Source: Microcaldota archaeon
Lineage (GTDB): Archaea > Micrarchaeota > Micrarchaeia > Micrarchaeales > Micrarchaeaceae
DNA: 25,310 nucleotides
Direction of reading: 5' to 3'
Assembly: GCA_021791775.1 (NCBI GenBank)
Contig: JAJYVY010000005.1
Span: 1-25,310 of the forward strand
The position numbers and the translations under genes are program-made. This document shows, piece by piece, positions 14,066 to 22,574 of the stretch; position 1 is the stretch's first letter, and each line of letters opens with the position of its first letter. Under the pieces are notes generated by a model. That model worked only from the letters and a program-made list of their open reading frames with translations, was not told where the DNA came from and did no database searches.

Positions 14066-14206
14066 CCCGACTGCGCCCTTTTCTTTCCCAAACGTGAATT
14101 CTTGCGGCATGCTACCACGAATGAAGTCGCTGGATTCCAATGACGCCTTGTCATCCTGCGGTTCGCTTTCATCCCAGGATTTAAACCGTGGTTTTTCCCA
14201 CGCACT

Positions 14207-14214
14207 TTTATAAA
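14207..14214 (+). promoter_or_regulatory. TATA box for the phosphodiesterase/glycosyltransferase pair
   Basis: TTTATAAA lies 28-35 nt before the ATG at 14242, pointing to a leaderless transcript and to that ATG rather than the GTG at 14188. Confidence 0.6.
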
Positions 14215-14241
14215 CCTGAACAGCAAATTGTATGCGATGCT

Positions 14242-15786
14242 ATGCCGAAGGATAGGAAGAAGCTTTACATAATAGGGATAGACGCAGCTCCGCTCTGGCT
14301 CATAAAGGACAACTACAGGAAGTACAACCTGGATGGGTTTTCAGAGCTCATGGCCAAAGGAGCCCTAACAGACCTGGAATCTACAATGCCGCCCATGACC
14401 GGACCGTCATGGCCCAGCATATACACCGGATTCAGGCCTGGCGATCACGGGGTTCCAGAGTTCCTTAAAATAGAAGCGAATTACACCAGATCTGTCGTGT
14501 ACTACAACCCCGAAATAAAACCCCCGTTCTGGGATAGTCTCGCGCAGAAAGGGCTTAGGAGCCTTGTAATGAACCCGGCCATGCTGGTAAAAACATCAAA
14601 ATACCCCAATGTGGACATGATGACCGGTTTTCCGCTGCCTCCGAAATTCAGCTCAAAAGAGGTGAAAGAGGTAGCCGACAGCCACGACTTCATAGGGGAG
14701 CCAGAAATAGAGATGAAACTGCATCATGACGAAATGAGCCTAGACGAAGCGTCAGAAAGGTACATAGAATCAATAAGGAAGAGGGCGGAGGTGAGCAGGG
14801 AGCTCATAGACATGAACGATTACGACCTATCGTTCATCTGTTTTACAGAGACCGACAGGGTGCAGCACTTCGCGCTGAACAAGCCCGAATGGAAGAGGTA
14901 TACGTTACCGCTGTACGAGCAAATATCCGTATTTTTAAAATGGATCGAAAGGCGTGCAGAAAAGGAAAACGGAACAGTAATCGTAGTGTCGGATCACGGC
15001 GCCCAGCCGATAAAGAAGGCCCTCCTCATGAATGGATGGCTGATAAACAAAGGATACTCGAAAATGAAGAGGAAAATAGAGGAAGGGCTGAAAAGCGGAG
15101 AGAGCACAGGCGCGCTGAGATACAAGTTAAGGGAGCAGGTGCTGCGTTCTGTGCACAGGAAGGGGTCAAAGACCCTTCTGTACAGCAAGCTGCCATCCGG
15201 AGGGAAGAGGATTGTCCGCGCCGTGCTCGCAAACGTCTTCACAGGAACATCCACCGGAAACTACACGCGAATCCATGATTTCGATTATGACATGGAACAC
15301 ACATTGGCGTTCGCAAGCATAGCAAACTGCCCCACCACCACGATCTTCATAAACGACCATAGGTTCCAGCACGGCTGTGTAAGCGCCGCGGATAAAAAAA
15401 GAATAAAGAGAAAGATAATGAGAGACCTCATGTCGATAAAAGACGATAAAGGCAAGAAGCTCATAACTGGTGTGTACGACGCAGATGACTACTATGAAGG
15501 CACAAAGCTGTTCATAGCACCAGACATTTTCGCCTCGGTGCGGAAGGGCTACATACTGGAGGCGTTCGGATACCAGAAGAACGGCAACCTTTTCATGAAG
15601 CCTGAGAGGCCGAAGTCCGGAGACCACCTTCAAAACGGCATCTTCGGCGTGGTTTCTTACGGGGAGAAACTCGATTACAGAAAAATAGCGGAGACGAAGC
15701 TCTACGTATACAACATAAACCCGACTGTTATGCGGTATTTCGGATATGCGCCCCAGAACGATAAAAGGTACAAACCGATATTTTAG
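14242..15786 (+). CDS. Type I phosphodiesterase/nucleotide pyrophosphatase (alkaline phosphatase superfamily)
   Basis: The protein is a two-metal hydrolase of phosphate esters or diesters. The motifs appear in order: IIGIDAAP with Asp14 (metal), PMTGPSWPSIYTG with Thr53 as likely nucleophile, FTETDRVQHF with Asp205 and His209, VVSDHGAQ with Asp251 and His252, and GDHLQNG near residue 458 with the last metal His. Length is 514 aa. There is no signal peptide, so it acts in the cytosol or at the inner face of the membrane. The start ATG is fixed by the TATA box. The next gene, a GT4 glycosyltransferase, begins 7 nt after its stop, suggesting a joint role in making or trimming a glycan, glycolipid or nucleotide sugar. 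The substrate cannot be read from the sequence. Confidence 0.88.
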   Translation: MPKDRKKLYIIGIDAAPLWLIKDNYRKYNLDGFSELMAKGALTDLESTMPPMTGPSWPSIYTGFRPGDHGVPEFLKIEANYTRSVVYYNPEIKPPFWDSLAQKGLRSLVMNPAMLVKTSKYPNVDMMTGFPLPPKFSSKEVKEVADSHDFIGEPEIEMKLHHDEMSLDEASERYIESIRKRAEVSRELIDMNDYDLSFICFTETDRVQHFALNKPEWKRYTLPLYEQISVFLKWIERRAEKENGTVIVVSDHGAQPIKKALLMNGWLINKGYSKMKRKIEEGLKSGESTGALRYKLREQVLRSVHRKGSKTLLYSKLPSGGKRIVRAVLANVFTGTSTGNYTRIHDFDYDMEHTLAFASIANCPTTTIFINDHRFQHGCVSAADKKRIKRKIMRDLMSIKDDKGKKLITGVYDADDYYEGTKLFIAPDIFASVRKGYILEAFGYQKNGNLFMKPERPKSGDHLQNGIFGVVSYGEKLDYRKIAETKLYVYNINPTVMRYFGYAPQNDKRYKPIF

Positions 15787-15793
15787 TGGGAGG

Positions 15794-17104
15794 ATGAGGG
15801 TACTTGTAGTTGATATAAGTTCGAGGCTCGGCGGAGTCGGGGGCGGGGCAAGGGTCGCAGCCAACCTGCTATGCGAGCTAAGGCGATACGGCATAGACAC
15901 GTACTACTTGGGTTACAAGACAGAATACATAAGGCAGGACAGCAAAGCTCTAATATTGGGGTTGGAGACAAAGAGCAAGCTCTTCAAGGATCCCGGGGAA
16001 AAGGGGGCGCTTAAAAGCCTGGCCGAGGCATGGTCGATATACCTCAATGCTGGAGGAGATAAAGGCATAGTTGAGAAGAGCGTGTTCAGGGGGCTGATGG
16101 AGAGCAGGCCCATCAGGCTTCTCTATTACTCGAGATACTCTATGCTTAATTTTTATACCGATAAGATAAGGGGGTTTGTAAAAAAGACGAAGCCAGACAT
16201 AGTCCTATCGAATTCCGCATTGGATTACATACTGCTAACCAAAATGAAAAGAGACCTAAAAGGCTCGAAGTTTGTTTACATAGAGCATGCGAACGTGTCC
16301 GGAGCTTACAAGACGGCGCTGGATTACAACATACTTCCATTGACTTTTGGAACAGGAAAATATATAGGTTTAGAAAAGGCAAGGAGGAGATTCTTTGGCT
16401 TTTTCGATGGGGTAGTGGCACTGAACAGCGAGCAAAAGGAAAGCATCACTAAGTACAACGATGATGTAACTGTCATACACAGCAGCATACTGATAAAAGA
16501 AAGAAGAGTAGAACCGAAAAGGCTGCAAAGGCTCAAGAGCAGGTACGGTATAGGGGACGGCTCAAAGGTGGTAATGTACCTGGGCAGGCTTGCCGAAGTG
16601 CAGAAAAATGTCAGCACTCTTATAGAGGCTTTCAAGGGGATAAGAGAAAGGGAATTCAAGCTCGTCATAGTCGGCGAAGGAAAGTCCATGCCCATGTACC
16701 AGAAAATGGCCGAAGACGATCAAAGGATAATCATGACAGGCAGGATAGGGGAGACAGAGCTGCCGTACTACTATTCCTTAGGGCAGCTGTATGTGCTCCC
16801 TTCAGTATGGGAATCGTTCAATGCGACTATGATAGAAGCCGCGCATTTCGGCGAGGCTCTGCTGCTGTCAAACAAAGGAATAAACAATGACTTGAAGGAA
16901 AAATTCGGCGGCAGGCTTTACACTTTCGATCCTATGGATGCTGAGGAACTGAGGCGGAAGATAAAGAGATACTTTTCCGATAAAAAGCTGCAGGCAGACC
17001 TGAATAGGCTCTCGAGCGATATTGCAAAAGAGTACAGCAAAGAAAAGCAGATGGGCGCATACGCCCGCGCATTAAGCCGGCTTTACAAAACCGGGAGGCT
17101 GTAG
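15794..17104 (+). CDS. Glycosyltransferase family 4 (GT-B fold)
   Basis: This enzyme transfers a sugar from an activated donor to an acceptor. The N-terminal domain starts with a Rossmann strand and the Gly-rich loop GGVGGGAR (13-20), typical of the acceptor side. In the donor domain are MYLGRLAEVQKN with Arg265 and Lys271 (phosphate binding), LVIVGEG (290-296), MTGRIGE, and the EX7E motif ESFNATMIE (340-348). Length of 436 aa is normal. I chose ATG 15794 because GGAGG directly precedes it, and it begins the domain; a longer frame from 15746 overlaps the phosphodiesterase gene. It is co-transcribed with that gene and may work on cell-surface glycans. It ends 3 nt before the convergent tyrS stop. 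Confidence 0.92.
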   Translation: MRVLVVDISSRLGGVGGGARVAANLLCELRRYGIDTYYLGYKTEYIRQDSKALILGLETKSKLFKDPGEKGALKSLAEAWSIYLNAGGDKGIVEKSVFRGLMESRPIRLLYYSRYSMLNFYTDKIRGFVKKTKPDIVLSNSALDYILLTKMKRDLKGSKFVYIEHANVSGAYKTALDYNILPLTFGTGKYIGLEKARRRFFGFFDGVVALNSEQKESITKYNDDVTVIHSSILIKERRVEPKRLQRLKSRYGIGDGSKVVMYLGRLAEVQKNVSTLIEAFKGIREREFKLVIVGEGKSMPMYQKMAEDDQRIIMTGRIGETELPYYYSLGQLYVLPSVWESFNATMIEAAHFGEALLLSNKGINNDLKEKFGGRLYTFDPMDAEELRRKIKRYFSDKKLQADLNRLSSDIAKEYSKEKQMGAYARALSRLYKTGRL

Positions 17105-17107
17105 CCG

Positions 17108-18190
17108 CTATCTGGTAATCCTGAAACCTTTTACCGTGCTGTACAGCTCCTTCGCCCTCTTGTCCTTCTCGAAGTGCTCCCTTACCGGCCTGATCTGCTC
17201 TTCCAATCGATCGGCTACGAATTTCTTAAGGTCTAGCGGGTGGATCTTACCATCAACATATAGTTTTTCCAGCTCTTCGTAGCCCGATACCTCTATTTCG
17301 CCTCCGAACTTCTGCGGCCTTTCAAGGGTAATGCTCTCTTCTGGCTTATCAATCAAGACAAGTTTTATGAAATTAAAAAGAGGGTTTCCTTCCACTGCCC
17401 TTTCCGGGCAGTATGCGCCGTCTATTTTCGCCGCAATCTCTTTGGCGCTGTCATGCATGTAGATTGCGCTTTTCGGATTTGATTTCGACATCTTCAACTC
17501 TATGAGGGCATCGGGGTTCTTCCGGTCCACGCCCTTTGGTATGCCCTGAAGGCCAAGCATGATCGGATGGTGCACCGCAACAGGTCTTTTCCACCCGTAT
17601 TTATCAGCAACCTCCCTTGCTAGTATGTTGGCTCTACGTTGGTCCATGCCGAGCTGGCATATGTCTATGTCCATCTCGAATATGTCTGTTACCTGCATAG
17701 CCGGATAGAACAGCTGCGCCGTGCTGAGTTTCTCTCCCTCCGCCCTGCCCATTATGGTGACAGCCCTCTTTATCCTCTCTATGCTTGTCGCCTTCCCGAC
17801 CCGCATGAACTTATCCCAATATTCAATATCGTCCATGAGGTCCTTTGCCCATATGATGTTCACTTTCGACGTGTCTATGCCACATGCCTTCCATACCTCT
17901 ACGAAGTACTCGCCGGCAGAACGGATCTTGTCCAGATCGCCGTCCAGCTTGTTATTGATGAAGGCGAAATAGTCGGCCAGGTAGAGATTAAATCTGATTC
18001 CTACGGAAAGCATGCGCTTGAGGTTCTTGGCCCTGAGAAGGCCGAAATGTATCGGCGCGATTCCTGAAGGTTCAAACCCGTCATAAGCGAGAGGGTGCTC
18101 ATTAGCCTCTAGCAGCGCCCTAAGCTCATCCTGAGTCACTATCTCCTCGGCAAAGCCCCTGAAGGCATCCATCCTAGTATCTATGTCCAT
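17108..18190 (-). CDS. tyrS: Tyrosyl-tRNA synthetase, archaeal type
   Basis: The enzyme charges tRNA-Tyr with tyrosine using ATP. Class I signs are YDGFEPSG and PIHFGL (residues 37-51, matching the HIGH motif) and KMSKS (233-237). QLGMDQRRAN (179-188) is the Tyr-binding segment shared with archaeal and eukaryotic TyrRS. It is 360 aa, close to archaeal relatives (which are about 300-370 aa) and lacks the bacterial S4 domain. A TATA-like TTAATATT lies about 30 nt upstream of ATG 18190, which I prefer over the TTG at 18199. The gene is convergent with the GT4 gene, with a 3-nt gap. Confidence 0.95.
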   Translation of the reverse strand: MDIDTRMDAFRGFAEEIVTQDELRALLEANEHPLAYDGFEPSGIAPIHFGLLRAKNLKRMLSVGIRFNLYLADYFAFINNKLDGDLDKIRSAGEYFVEVWKACGIDTSKVNIIWAKDLMDDIEYWDKFMRVGKATSIERIKRAVTIMGRAEGEKLSTAQLFYPAMQVTDIFEMDIDICQLGMDQRRANILAREVADKYGWKRPVAVHHPIMLGLQGIPKGVDRKNPDALIELKMSKSNPKSAIYMHDSAKEIAAKIDGAYCPERAVEGNPLFNFIKLVLIDKPEESITLERPQKFGGEIEVSGYEELEKLYVDGKIHPLDLKKFVADRLEEQIRPVREHFEKDKRAKELYSTVKGFRITR

Positions 18191-18233
18191 GCAAACCAAA
18201 GAGTATCCGATGCAAAAATATTAAGCCTTGCCC

Positions 18234-18752
18234 TCAGAAGGCAAAGAGCCTGCGCCAAACCCTGAAGCGCCGCCCTATAATGTAATCTAGCGAAGCCCTG
18301 TTTTCTTTGTTGGCGAGCGAAATCGCCATGAGCAGTAGGAAGACAACAGCATAGATTATCCCTGTGCCTATGTCCGTAGAGCCTGGCCCGTACGGGCCGC
18401 CGAAGCCTTCCGGCACAGACCAGATCAGGAGGCTTAGCACGAACCCTCCCGCATAGCCTATCTTTCTCATGAATCCGAAGATGAGGCAGAACGCAAGCGC
18501 TAGCTCGAGGAAGCCCACACTATATACGAATATCGCGGGGTTGCTCATGGTCGCATGCGACCAGAACGAGAACCAGCCGGAAAGCCAAGCTGGCTGGCCC
18601 GAAGACGCCTGCAGTAGCAGGTTTGGGAAGGCCTGCACCACGCCAGGAATGAATTTGAATGTTCCGTCAATGCCCCATATTACACCAAAAAGTATCTCGA
18701 TAGACCTTGCAAATTTTGCCGGGTTCCTGTGCAGCCATCCTTTTTTTGCCAT
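18234..18752 (-). CDS. DoxX/DoxD-like four-helix membrane protein
   Basis: Four hydrophobic segments are seen, at about residues 15-35, 75-95, 100-115 and 128-148. The motif GFGGPYGPGSTDIGTGIIYAV near residues 115-135 resembles the DoxX/DoxD family, which includes the thiosulfate:quinone oxidoreductase subunit of acidophilic archaea. Whether this one oxidises a sulfur compound cannot be told; many relatives only share the membrane fold. The ATG at 18752 has a TATA-like TTTTTTAATA about 30-40 nt upstream. Its stop lies 43 nt before the tyrS start, on the same strand, so both may share transcription, although tyrS also has its own promoter-like element. Confidence 0.75.
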   Translation of the reverse strand: MAKKGWLHRNPAKFARSIEILFGVIWGIDGTFKFIPGVVQAFPNLLLQASSGQPAWLSGWFSFWSHATMSNPAIFVYSVGFLELALAFCLIFGFMRKIGYAGGFVLSLLIWSVPEGFGGPYGPGSTDIGTGIIYAVVFLLLMAISLANKENRASLDYIIGRRFRVWRRLFAF

Positions 18753-18908
18753 CCAACCAAATTCCTTTCGAACAGCAGTATTAAAAAACTATCACCCACT
18801 CCGTACCCATGCGGGATTTGAGGCATGACCCGAAGAGGCTCCAGGTGCCCTCTTTTCTCATCTGCTCACCAAGTGCCACATCGCAGAATGCTCAAACGCC
18901 TTTCTGAG

Positions 18909-19520
18909 CTAGAAGCCCAGCCTCTCCTTCACAAGTATAATCGTAATCCTGTTAGGGACTACCTCCTTGTTCACAATGAGCAGCTTGTTCACAGCGCTGC
19001 CTGGCGCGCCGTACGCCTTTTTCGCCCTCTCGCTCTCCAGCGGCAATGTGTATTCGTATATGCGCCTCATTCCTTCATCAAGGTCCTTGACTATCTTTTG
19101 CGCCCCCACAATCCATATGATGTGTCGGGCTCCGTACGCATAGGATGCAAGCTGGCTGCCTGTCTGCGACGCTATGATCGCGCTGCCCTCCTCAGTAACC
19201 GCATGGACGCTGCCCACCACCCAGTCCGGGGCCGAGCCAAGCTTAGCCATCTCCATACTCTGCGTATCGCGGTTCATGCCGTTGAGCCTTTTCCTTACGG
19301 AAGCGTAGCTGCCTGACTCGTTTAGTTCCTTGTCCAACCCCATGCTGGCAAGGGTTGTTGAGGTGACTGTGAATACCTCCGCCTCTTTCGGTATAAGCTC
19401 CAGGGCTTTCTTTTTTGCCTCTTCGCCATTCTCCACAACAATTACCGATATGCCGTTTGCACTGAGCGCCTTTATCGCTGCGTTCAGCGCATCAGCGCTT
19501 GCCAATTCATCCCAATTCAT
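18909..19520 (-). CDS. LUD-domain protein (LutC/YkgG-like)
   Basis: The LUD domain is found in proteins linked to lactate use and in related redox or ligand-binding proteins. Signs include the conserved stretch EVFTVTSTTLASMGLDKEL (about residues 48-66), the DWVVGSVHAVTEEGSAIIAS segment (about 97-116), and HIIWIVGAQKIVKDLDEGMRR near the middle, which matches the family's VGxxKIVxxLxEA pattern. There is no membrane segment. The full domain is present in 203 aa; partner proteins LutA and LutB are not in the window. I chose ATG 19520; the longer frame begins with a GTG. A TTTTATATTT element lies 34-43 nt upstream. Confidence 0.85.
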   Translation of the reverse strand: MNWDELASADALNAAIKALSANGISVIVVENGEEAKKKALELIPKEAEVFTVTSTTLASMGLDKELNESGSYASVRKRLNGMNRDTQSMEMAKLGSAPDWVVGSVHAVTEEGSAIIASQTGSQLASYAYGARHIIWIVGAQKIVKDLDEGMRRIYEYTLPLESERAKKAYGAPGSAVNKLLIVNKEVVPNRITIILVKERLGF

Positions 19521-19710
19521 ATAAACCGCCTGTGCTTGGTAAATTGCCCACACAAATATAAAAACATATAGATACCCTATCTTTTAGGAAGTTGAATTTT
19601 ATATCGGTATAATCTTATAACTTTTTGATGCATGGATAAATATCGGATATCTCTATTGCTTTTTGTTATTGCAATACCCATACTATAGGGCGATGAACCA
19701 CTTATATGTG

Positions 19711-19782
19711 AGCCCAAAGAGGGAATTGAACCCCCGACCTTCTGCTTACCACGCAGACGCTCTACCACTGAGCTACTTGGGC
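19711..19782 (-). tRNA. tRNA-Thr(GGU)
   Basis: The cloverleaf is complete: acceptor GCCCAAG/TTTGGGC with one G-U pair, D stem GCTC/GAGC, anticodon stem TCTGC/GCAGA with loop GTGGTAA (anticodon GGU), T stem GGGGG/CCCTC and loop TTCAATT. Discriminator is U, as in archaeal tRNA-Thr. There is no intron and CCA is not encoded. It lies 11 nt downstream of the stop of the translation-factor-like gene on the same strand, so it is probably cut from that mRNA or a joint transcript. No TATA box is evident in the 11-nt gap. Confidence 0.95.
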
Positions 19783-19793
19783 AGGTTTTCTCT

Positions 19794-20138
19794 CTAATCG
19801 ACCCTGTAGACTATGCTGCCTCTTGCCACCGGTGTTTCCGTTTTTATTCCGACAGAATCGCCACTCGATGCAGTTTCGACATCCCTTCTGTCTATCTGCA
19901 TGCTAGAGACCCTCATTCTCAGCACATCGGTGTCCTTCTCTATCTCTATCATGTCCCCGACCTTCAGGCTGCCAGTAAGGACAACAGCAGCAACGCCGAC
20001 CTTGTCAAAAAAGTGGTCTACGGTGCCCACCTGTATCCTGTTGCTGCCAGCTTCGGCTGCGCTGTGCTCACTTGAATCGCGCGCCTCCCTTTCCTCGAGG
20101 TTCAGCATTGCATCTTCCAGGTCTTCAGGCTTTGCCAT
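19794..20138 (-). CDS. Free-standing translation-factor domain-II-like protein, 114 aa
   Basis: Residues about 36-114 form a small beta-barrel like domain II of EF-Tu and IF2. The signs are VGTVDHFFDKVGVAAV and LTGSLKVGDMIEI, where the family pattern LxGxLKVGDxI is plain, then DRRDVETASSGDSVGI, which resembles VxxAxxGxxVGI. The N-terminal 35 residues are acidic and probably disordered. Small proteins of this kind are known in archaea and bacteria, but their role is unclear. The ATG at 20138 has a TATA-like CTATATAG 21-30 nt upstream. A tRNA-Thr gene follows 11 nt after the stop. Confidence 0.8.
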   Translation of the reverse strand: MAKPEDLEDAMLNLEEREARDSSEHSAAEAGSNRIQVGTVDHFFDKVGVAAVVLTGSLKVGDMIEIEKDTDVLRMRVSSMQIDRRDVETASSGDSVGIKTETPVARGSIVYRVD

Positions 20139-20175
20139 GGAATAACGTCGCAAGAAAACTATATAGAGCTTTCAT

Positions 20176-21618
20176 TCAGACTTCAGTTAGATGCCCGAAT
20201 GACACGCTCGGCATTACGCCGTTGGGCGGGTAGTCACGAGTGCGGAGCCAGTTAGTTATGAATCCTAAAGCAGTGCCACCTCCTCTTATCACGAGCTGAT
20301 TTGCGCTGGAATAACTGACTGCAGAGTTTGAAACGGTACCAGCCAGGCTATAATTATAATATGCTGTAATTTGTGTGCCTGACCACGTTGCTGTATATAC
20401 AAGAGTGCCTAAATGACTTGCTTGTGAAGATACGAGAGTTCCGCCGTTATTATAAAATAGATAGATTCCGGGAGCAGCAGTATATCCCGTATAGGCATAG
20501 CCGTAACCGACAAGACCGCTTTTAGTCAAACCATAACCAAATAAAGGGTCCTCCGGAGCTGTTGTGCTGCCTGTTGTTGTATATGAATCAGCAACAATTC
20601 CAACTGAAGGATATGTGATAGTTGTATAGGCAATTGCTTGAGCACCTGAAAGTGTAAGCCCATTATTTACATTATAGCCGCCAGCAGTCCACCCATTCGG
20701 CAAGCTTGTTCCAGCAAAATTCCAATAATTATTGAACACGCTAGCCCCGTTGTCGTATTGGGCGTAGGTGGGCGAGAGCTGTGGCGCCTCCCCGGCGTAC
20801 CTTCCGCTGTATTCTATGTTATTTGGCAGGAAATACATCTGCAATGTTATTACGCTGTTTGCAAGTATCGGTCTATCCATCTTCACCCAGAATACTGCTT
20901 TGCCTGCACTTGAATTGCATCCCGACTCGCACCAGCTGTAAAGAGCCTGCGCAGCGTCATAGAATCTCAAGTTGCCGAGGTCTGATCTTTCATGCGGTGT
21001 ATACAGAATCGAGTTTGCCGTCAAATTGATTTGCATTTGGAACCCCGTCTGCGTTGGGGAATTGGTTGGGTTGGTTATATTCAACGGAAGATAATAGTAT
21101 GGGCCCATGGAAATCTGCTGCCTGCCTGCCTGTACTTCTATCCCACCAGAATACACAAAATTCCCGTTTGACGGGCACGCAACAGACTGCTGCCCTATCC
21201 CAACAGAGCAGTAATTGGCTGAAATATTGAACCTTCCAGAGTACACATCGCCCAGGGTTGGCGTGAAAGGCACATTTGCAGTGCAGTATACCTTTTCTCC
21301 CTGCATGGCTACAGGGGGGGTGCAGTATCCCGTGCTGCTCTGTATGTGGCTGACCTGTGCTGAAAAGCTGCTTATATTCAGCAGCCCTGGCTGCGTGTCA
21401 GTAAGCTCTACAAAGAGCTGCGATCCGCTGCCAGGACCGTTAAAAGAATATACCGCATCCGCGCAGCTGAAACCTCCGTAGGAGCTGCATTGGCTTGGGA
21501 AAAGCGCAGACGGAGCATTGGCCAGTATTAAAACAAACGCAATCGCGACCGTCAGTATTAAGATTACAATAGAATAATTAGATAGGAACTCTATCGCATT
21601 CTGACCTTTGGTCTCCAT
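20176..21618 (-). CDS. Large class III pilin/adhesin with DUF2341-like and LamG-like domains, 480 aa
   Basis: The N terminus METKGQNAIEFLSNYSIVIL matches the class III prepilin pattern, with Gln at +1 and Glu at +5. The next part (about 40-165) is a Cys-containing beta domain. Residues about 175-270 look like DUF2341, with NITNPTNSPTQTGFQM, NLRFYD and WVKMDRPILANSVITLQMYF. Residues about 285-450 look like a concanavalin/LamG-like jelly roll (YNVNNGLTLSG, FGYGLTK, GIYLFYNNGG). It stands alone, away from the pilus operon, but its signal suggests the same peptidase. The TATA-like TATTTAAATATATG lies about 17-30 nt before the ATG. A binding role at the pilus or cell surface is likely. The LamG-like part is more AT-rich than the flanks. 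Confidence 0.8.
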   Translation of the reverse strand: METKGQNAIEFLSNYSIVILILTVAIAFVLILANAPSALFPSQCSSYGGFSCADAVYSFNGPGSGSQLFVELTDTQPGLLNISSFSAQVSHIQSSTGYCTPPVAMQGEKVYCTANVPFTPTLGDVYSGRFNISANYCSVGIGQQSVACPSNGNFVYSGGIEVQAGRQQISMGPYYYLPLNITNPTNSPTQTGFQMQINLTANSILYTPHERSDLGNLRFYDAAQALYSWCESGCNSSAGKAVFWVKMDRPILANSVITLQMYFLPNNIEYSGRYAGEAPQLSPTYAQYDNGASVFNNYWNFAGTSLPNGWTAGGYNVNNGLTLSGAQAIAYTTITYPSVGIVADSYTTTGSTTAPEDPLFGYGLTKSGLVGYGYAYTGYTAAPGIYLFYNNGGTLVSSQASHLGTLVYTATWSGTQITAYYNYSLAGTVSNSAVSYSSANQLVIRGGGTALGFITNWLRTRDYPPNGVMPSVSFGHLTEV

Positions 21619-21734
21619 GACCAGAAATATGCATCATATATTTAAATAGGTTAACGAATTCATCTACTGCGGCTGAACCAACCGCCATGCTTGGTGGCTC
21701 AATCCGATAGGCCAAAAAAAGCCGCATTTGAGCA

Positions 21735-21752
21735 CCGCGCATAAAGGCGCGG
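21735..21752. promoter_or_regulatory. GC-rich hairpin with ATAAAG loop just upstream of ksgA
   Basis: CCGCGC-ATAAAG-GCGCGG is a perfect 6-bp stem with a 6-nt loop, ending 9 nt before the ATG at 21762. The loop could be part of a weak TATA element, or the stem could form in the leader and affect translation. The rest of the 143-nt gap to the pilin gene shows a T7 run on the minus strand near 21714-21720 but no gene. Confidence 0.35.
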
Positions 21753-21761
21753 CAGGGTGTC

Positions 21762-22574
21762 ATGTTCATGCAGAGCGCTGAATACTATAGAAACATTTTG
21801 AAGTCTATAAGGCCGCACAAGAGGCTAGGGCAGAATTTCCTTATAGATGAAAGCGTGGCAAAAGCGGAAGCAGCGCACTGCTCTGGCAAGAGAGTCGTGG
21901 AGATCGGCCCAGGACTCGGCATACTAACAAAGAGAATATGCGAAGAGGCAGAAAGTGTTGTAGCCGTTGAGATAGACTCGGAGCTGTGCAATTTCCTGCG
22001 GTCGGAACTCAGGTTTGAGAATCTCAAATTGGTAAACGCTGATTTTTTCAAGATGGATTTTTCTGGATTAGGAAAGATCGACATGCTGGCTTCAAACGTG
22101 CCATACAGCCTGTCTAGCAAGCTCCTCATGTGGCTTTCCAACAAAGGAGTTCCGGCAGTGCTCTGCCTGCAGAAGGAGTTTGTTGGAAGGATGAAAGCGC
22201 AGCCAGGCAGCAGTGAATATTCCAGGCTTAGCGTATTTGCCTCGCTGCAGTTCGAGATGTACGAGATAATGGATGTGCCAGCACGTAGCTTCTATCCGGT
22301 TCCCAGGGTTGATTCAAAAGTGATTTACCTGAAGAGCAAAGGGGTAGACATAGGCTTAGAAAACTCCAAGATCATTTCGTTGATTATGGAGCACAAGAAC
22401 AGGAAGCTAAGAAACGCCATAGAGAATGCATCATCCGGACTTAAAATAAGCAAAATCAAAGCCAGGGAGATGGGCGATTCATTAATCGAGAGGGATATCA
22501 GGCCATCGAAGATGCAGCCGGCCCAGCTGCTTGCAATCGCTAGGAAGCTCTCAAACAAGCTTCAGAATTTGTAA
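21762..22574 (+). CDS. ksgA: 16S rRNA adenine dimethyltransferase (KsgA/Dim1)
   Basis: This enzyme dimethylates two adjacent adenines near the 3' end of 16S rRNA, using S-adenosylmethionine, during late small-subunit assembly. Seen are RLGQNFL (21-27), VEIGPGLGILT (46-56, SAM binding), VEID (69-72), NVPYSLSSKL (112-121, catalytic NxPY motif), LQKEF and RM at about 139-147, and YSRLSV. The C-terminal helical domain ends at residue 270. Length is normal. GGTG lies 4 nt before the ATG at 21762; ATG 21768 is an alternative start with a better spacing. The last 13 bp overlap the convergent UPF0173 gene. Confidence 0.95.
   Translation: MFMQSAEYYRNILKSIRPHKRLGQNFLIDESVAKAEAAHCSGKRVVEIGPGLGILTKRICEEAESVVAVEIDSELCNFLRSELRFENLKLVNADFFKMDFSGLGKIDMLASNVPYSLSSKLLMWLSNKGVPAVLCLQKEFVGRMKAQPGSSEYSRLSVFASLQFEMYEIMDVPARSFYPVPRVDSKVIYLKSKGVDIGLENSKIISLIMEHKNRKLRNAIENASSGLKISKIKAREMGDSLIERDIRPSKMQPAQLLAIARKLSNKLQNL

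Noticed and set aside
14889..15278. Plus-strand 129-codon frame within the phosphodiesterase gene
   Set aside because: It is a shadow in another frame, very rich in Arg and Glu, inside a gene with clear catalytic motifs.
19577..19768. Minus-strand 63-codon frame
   Set aside because: It runs through the tRNA-Thr gene and has no ribosome-binding site.
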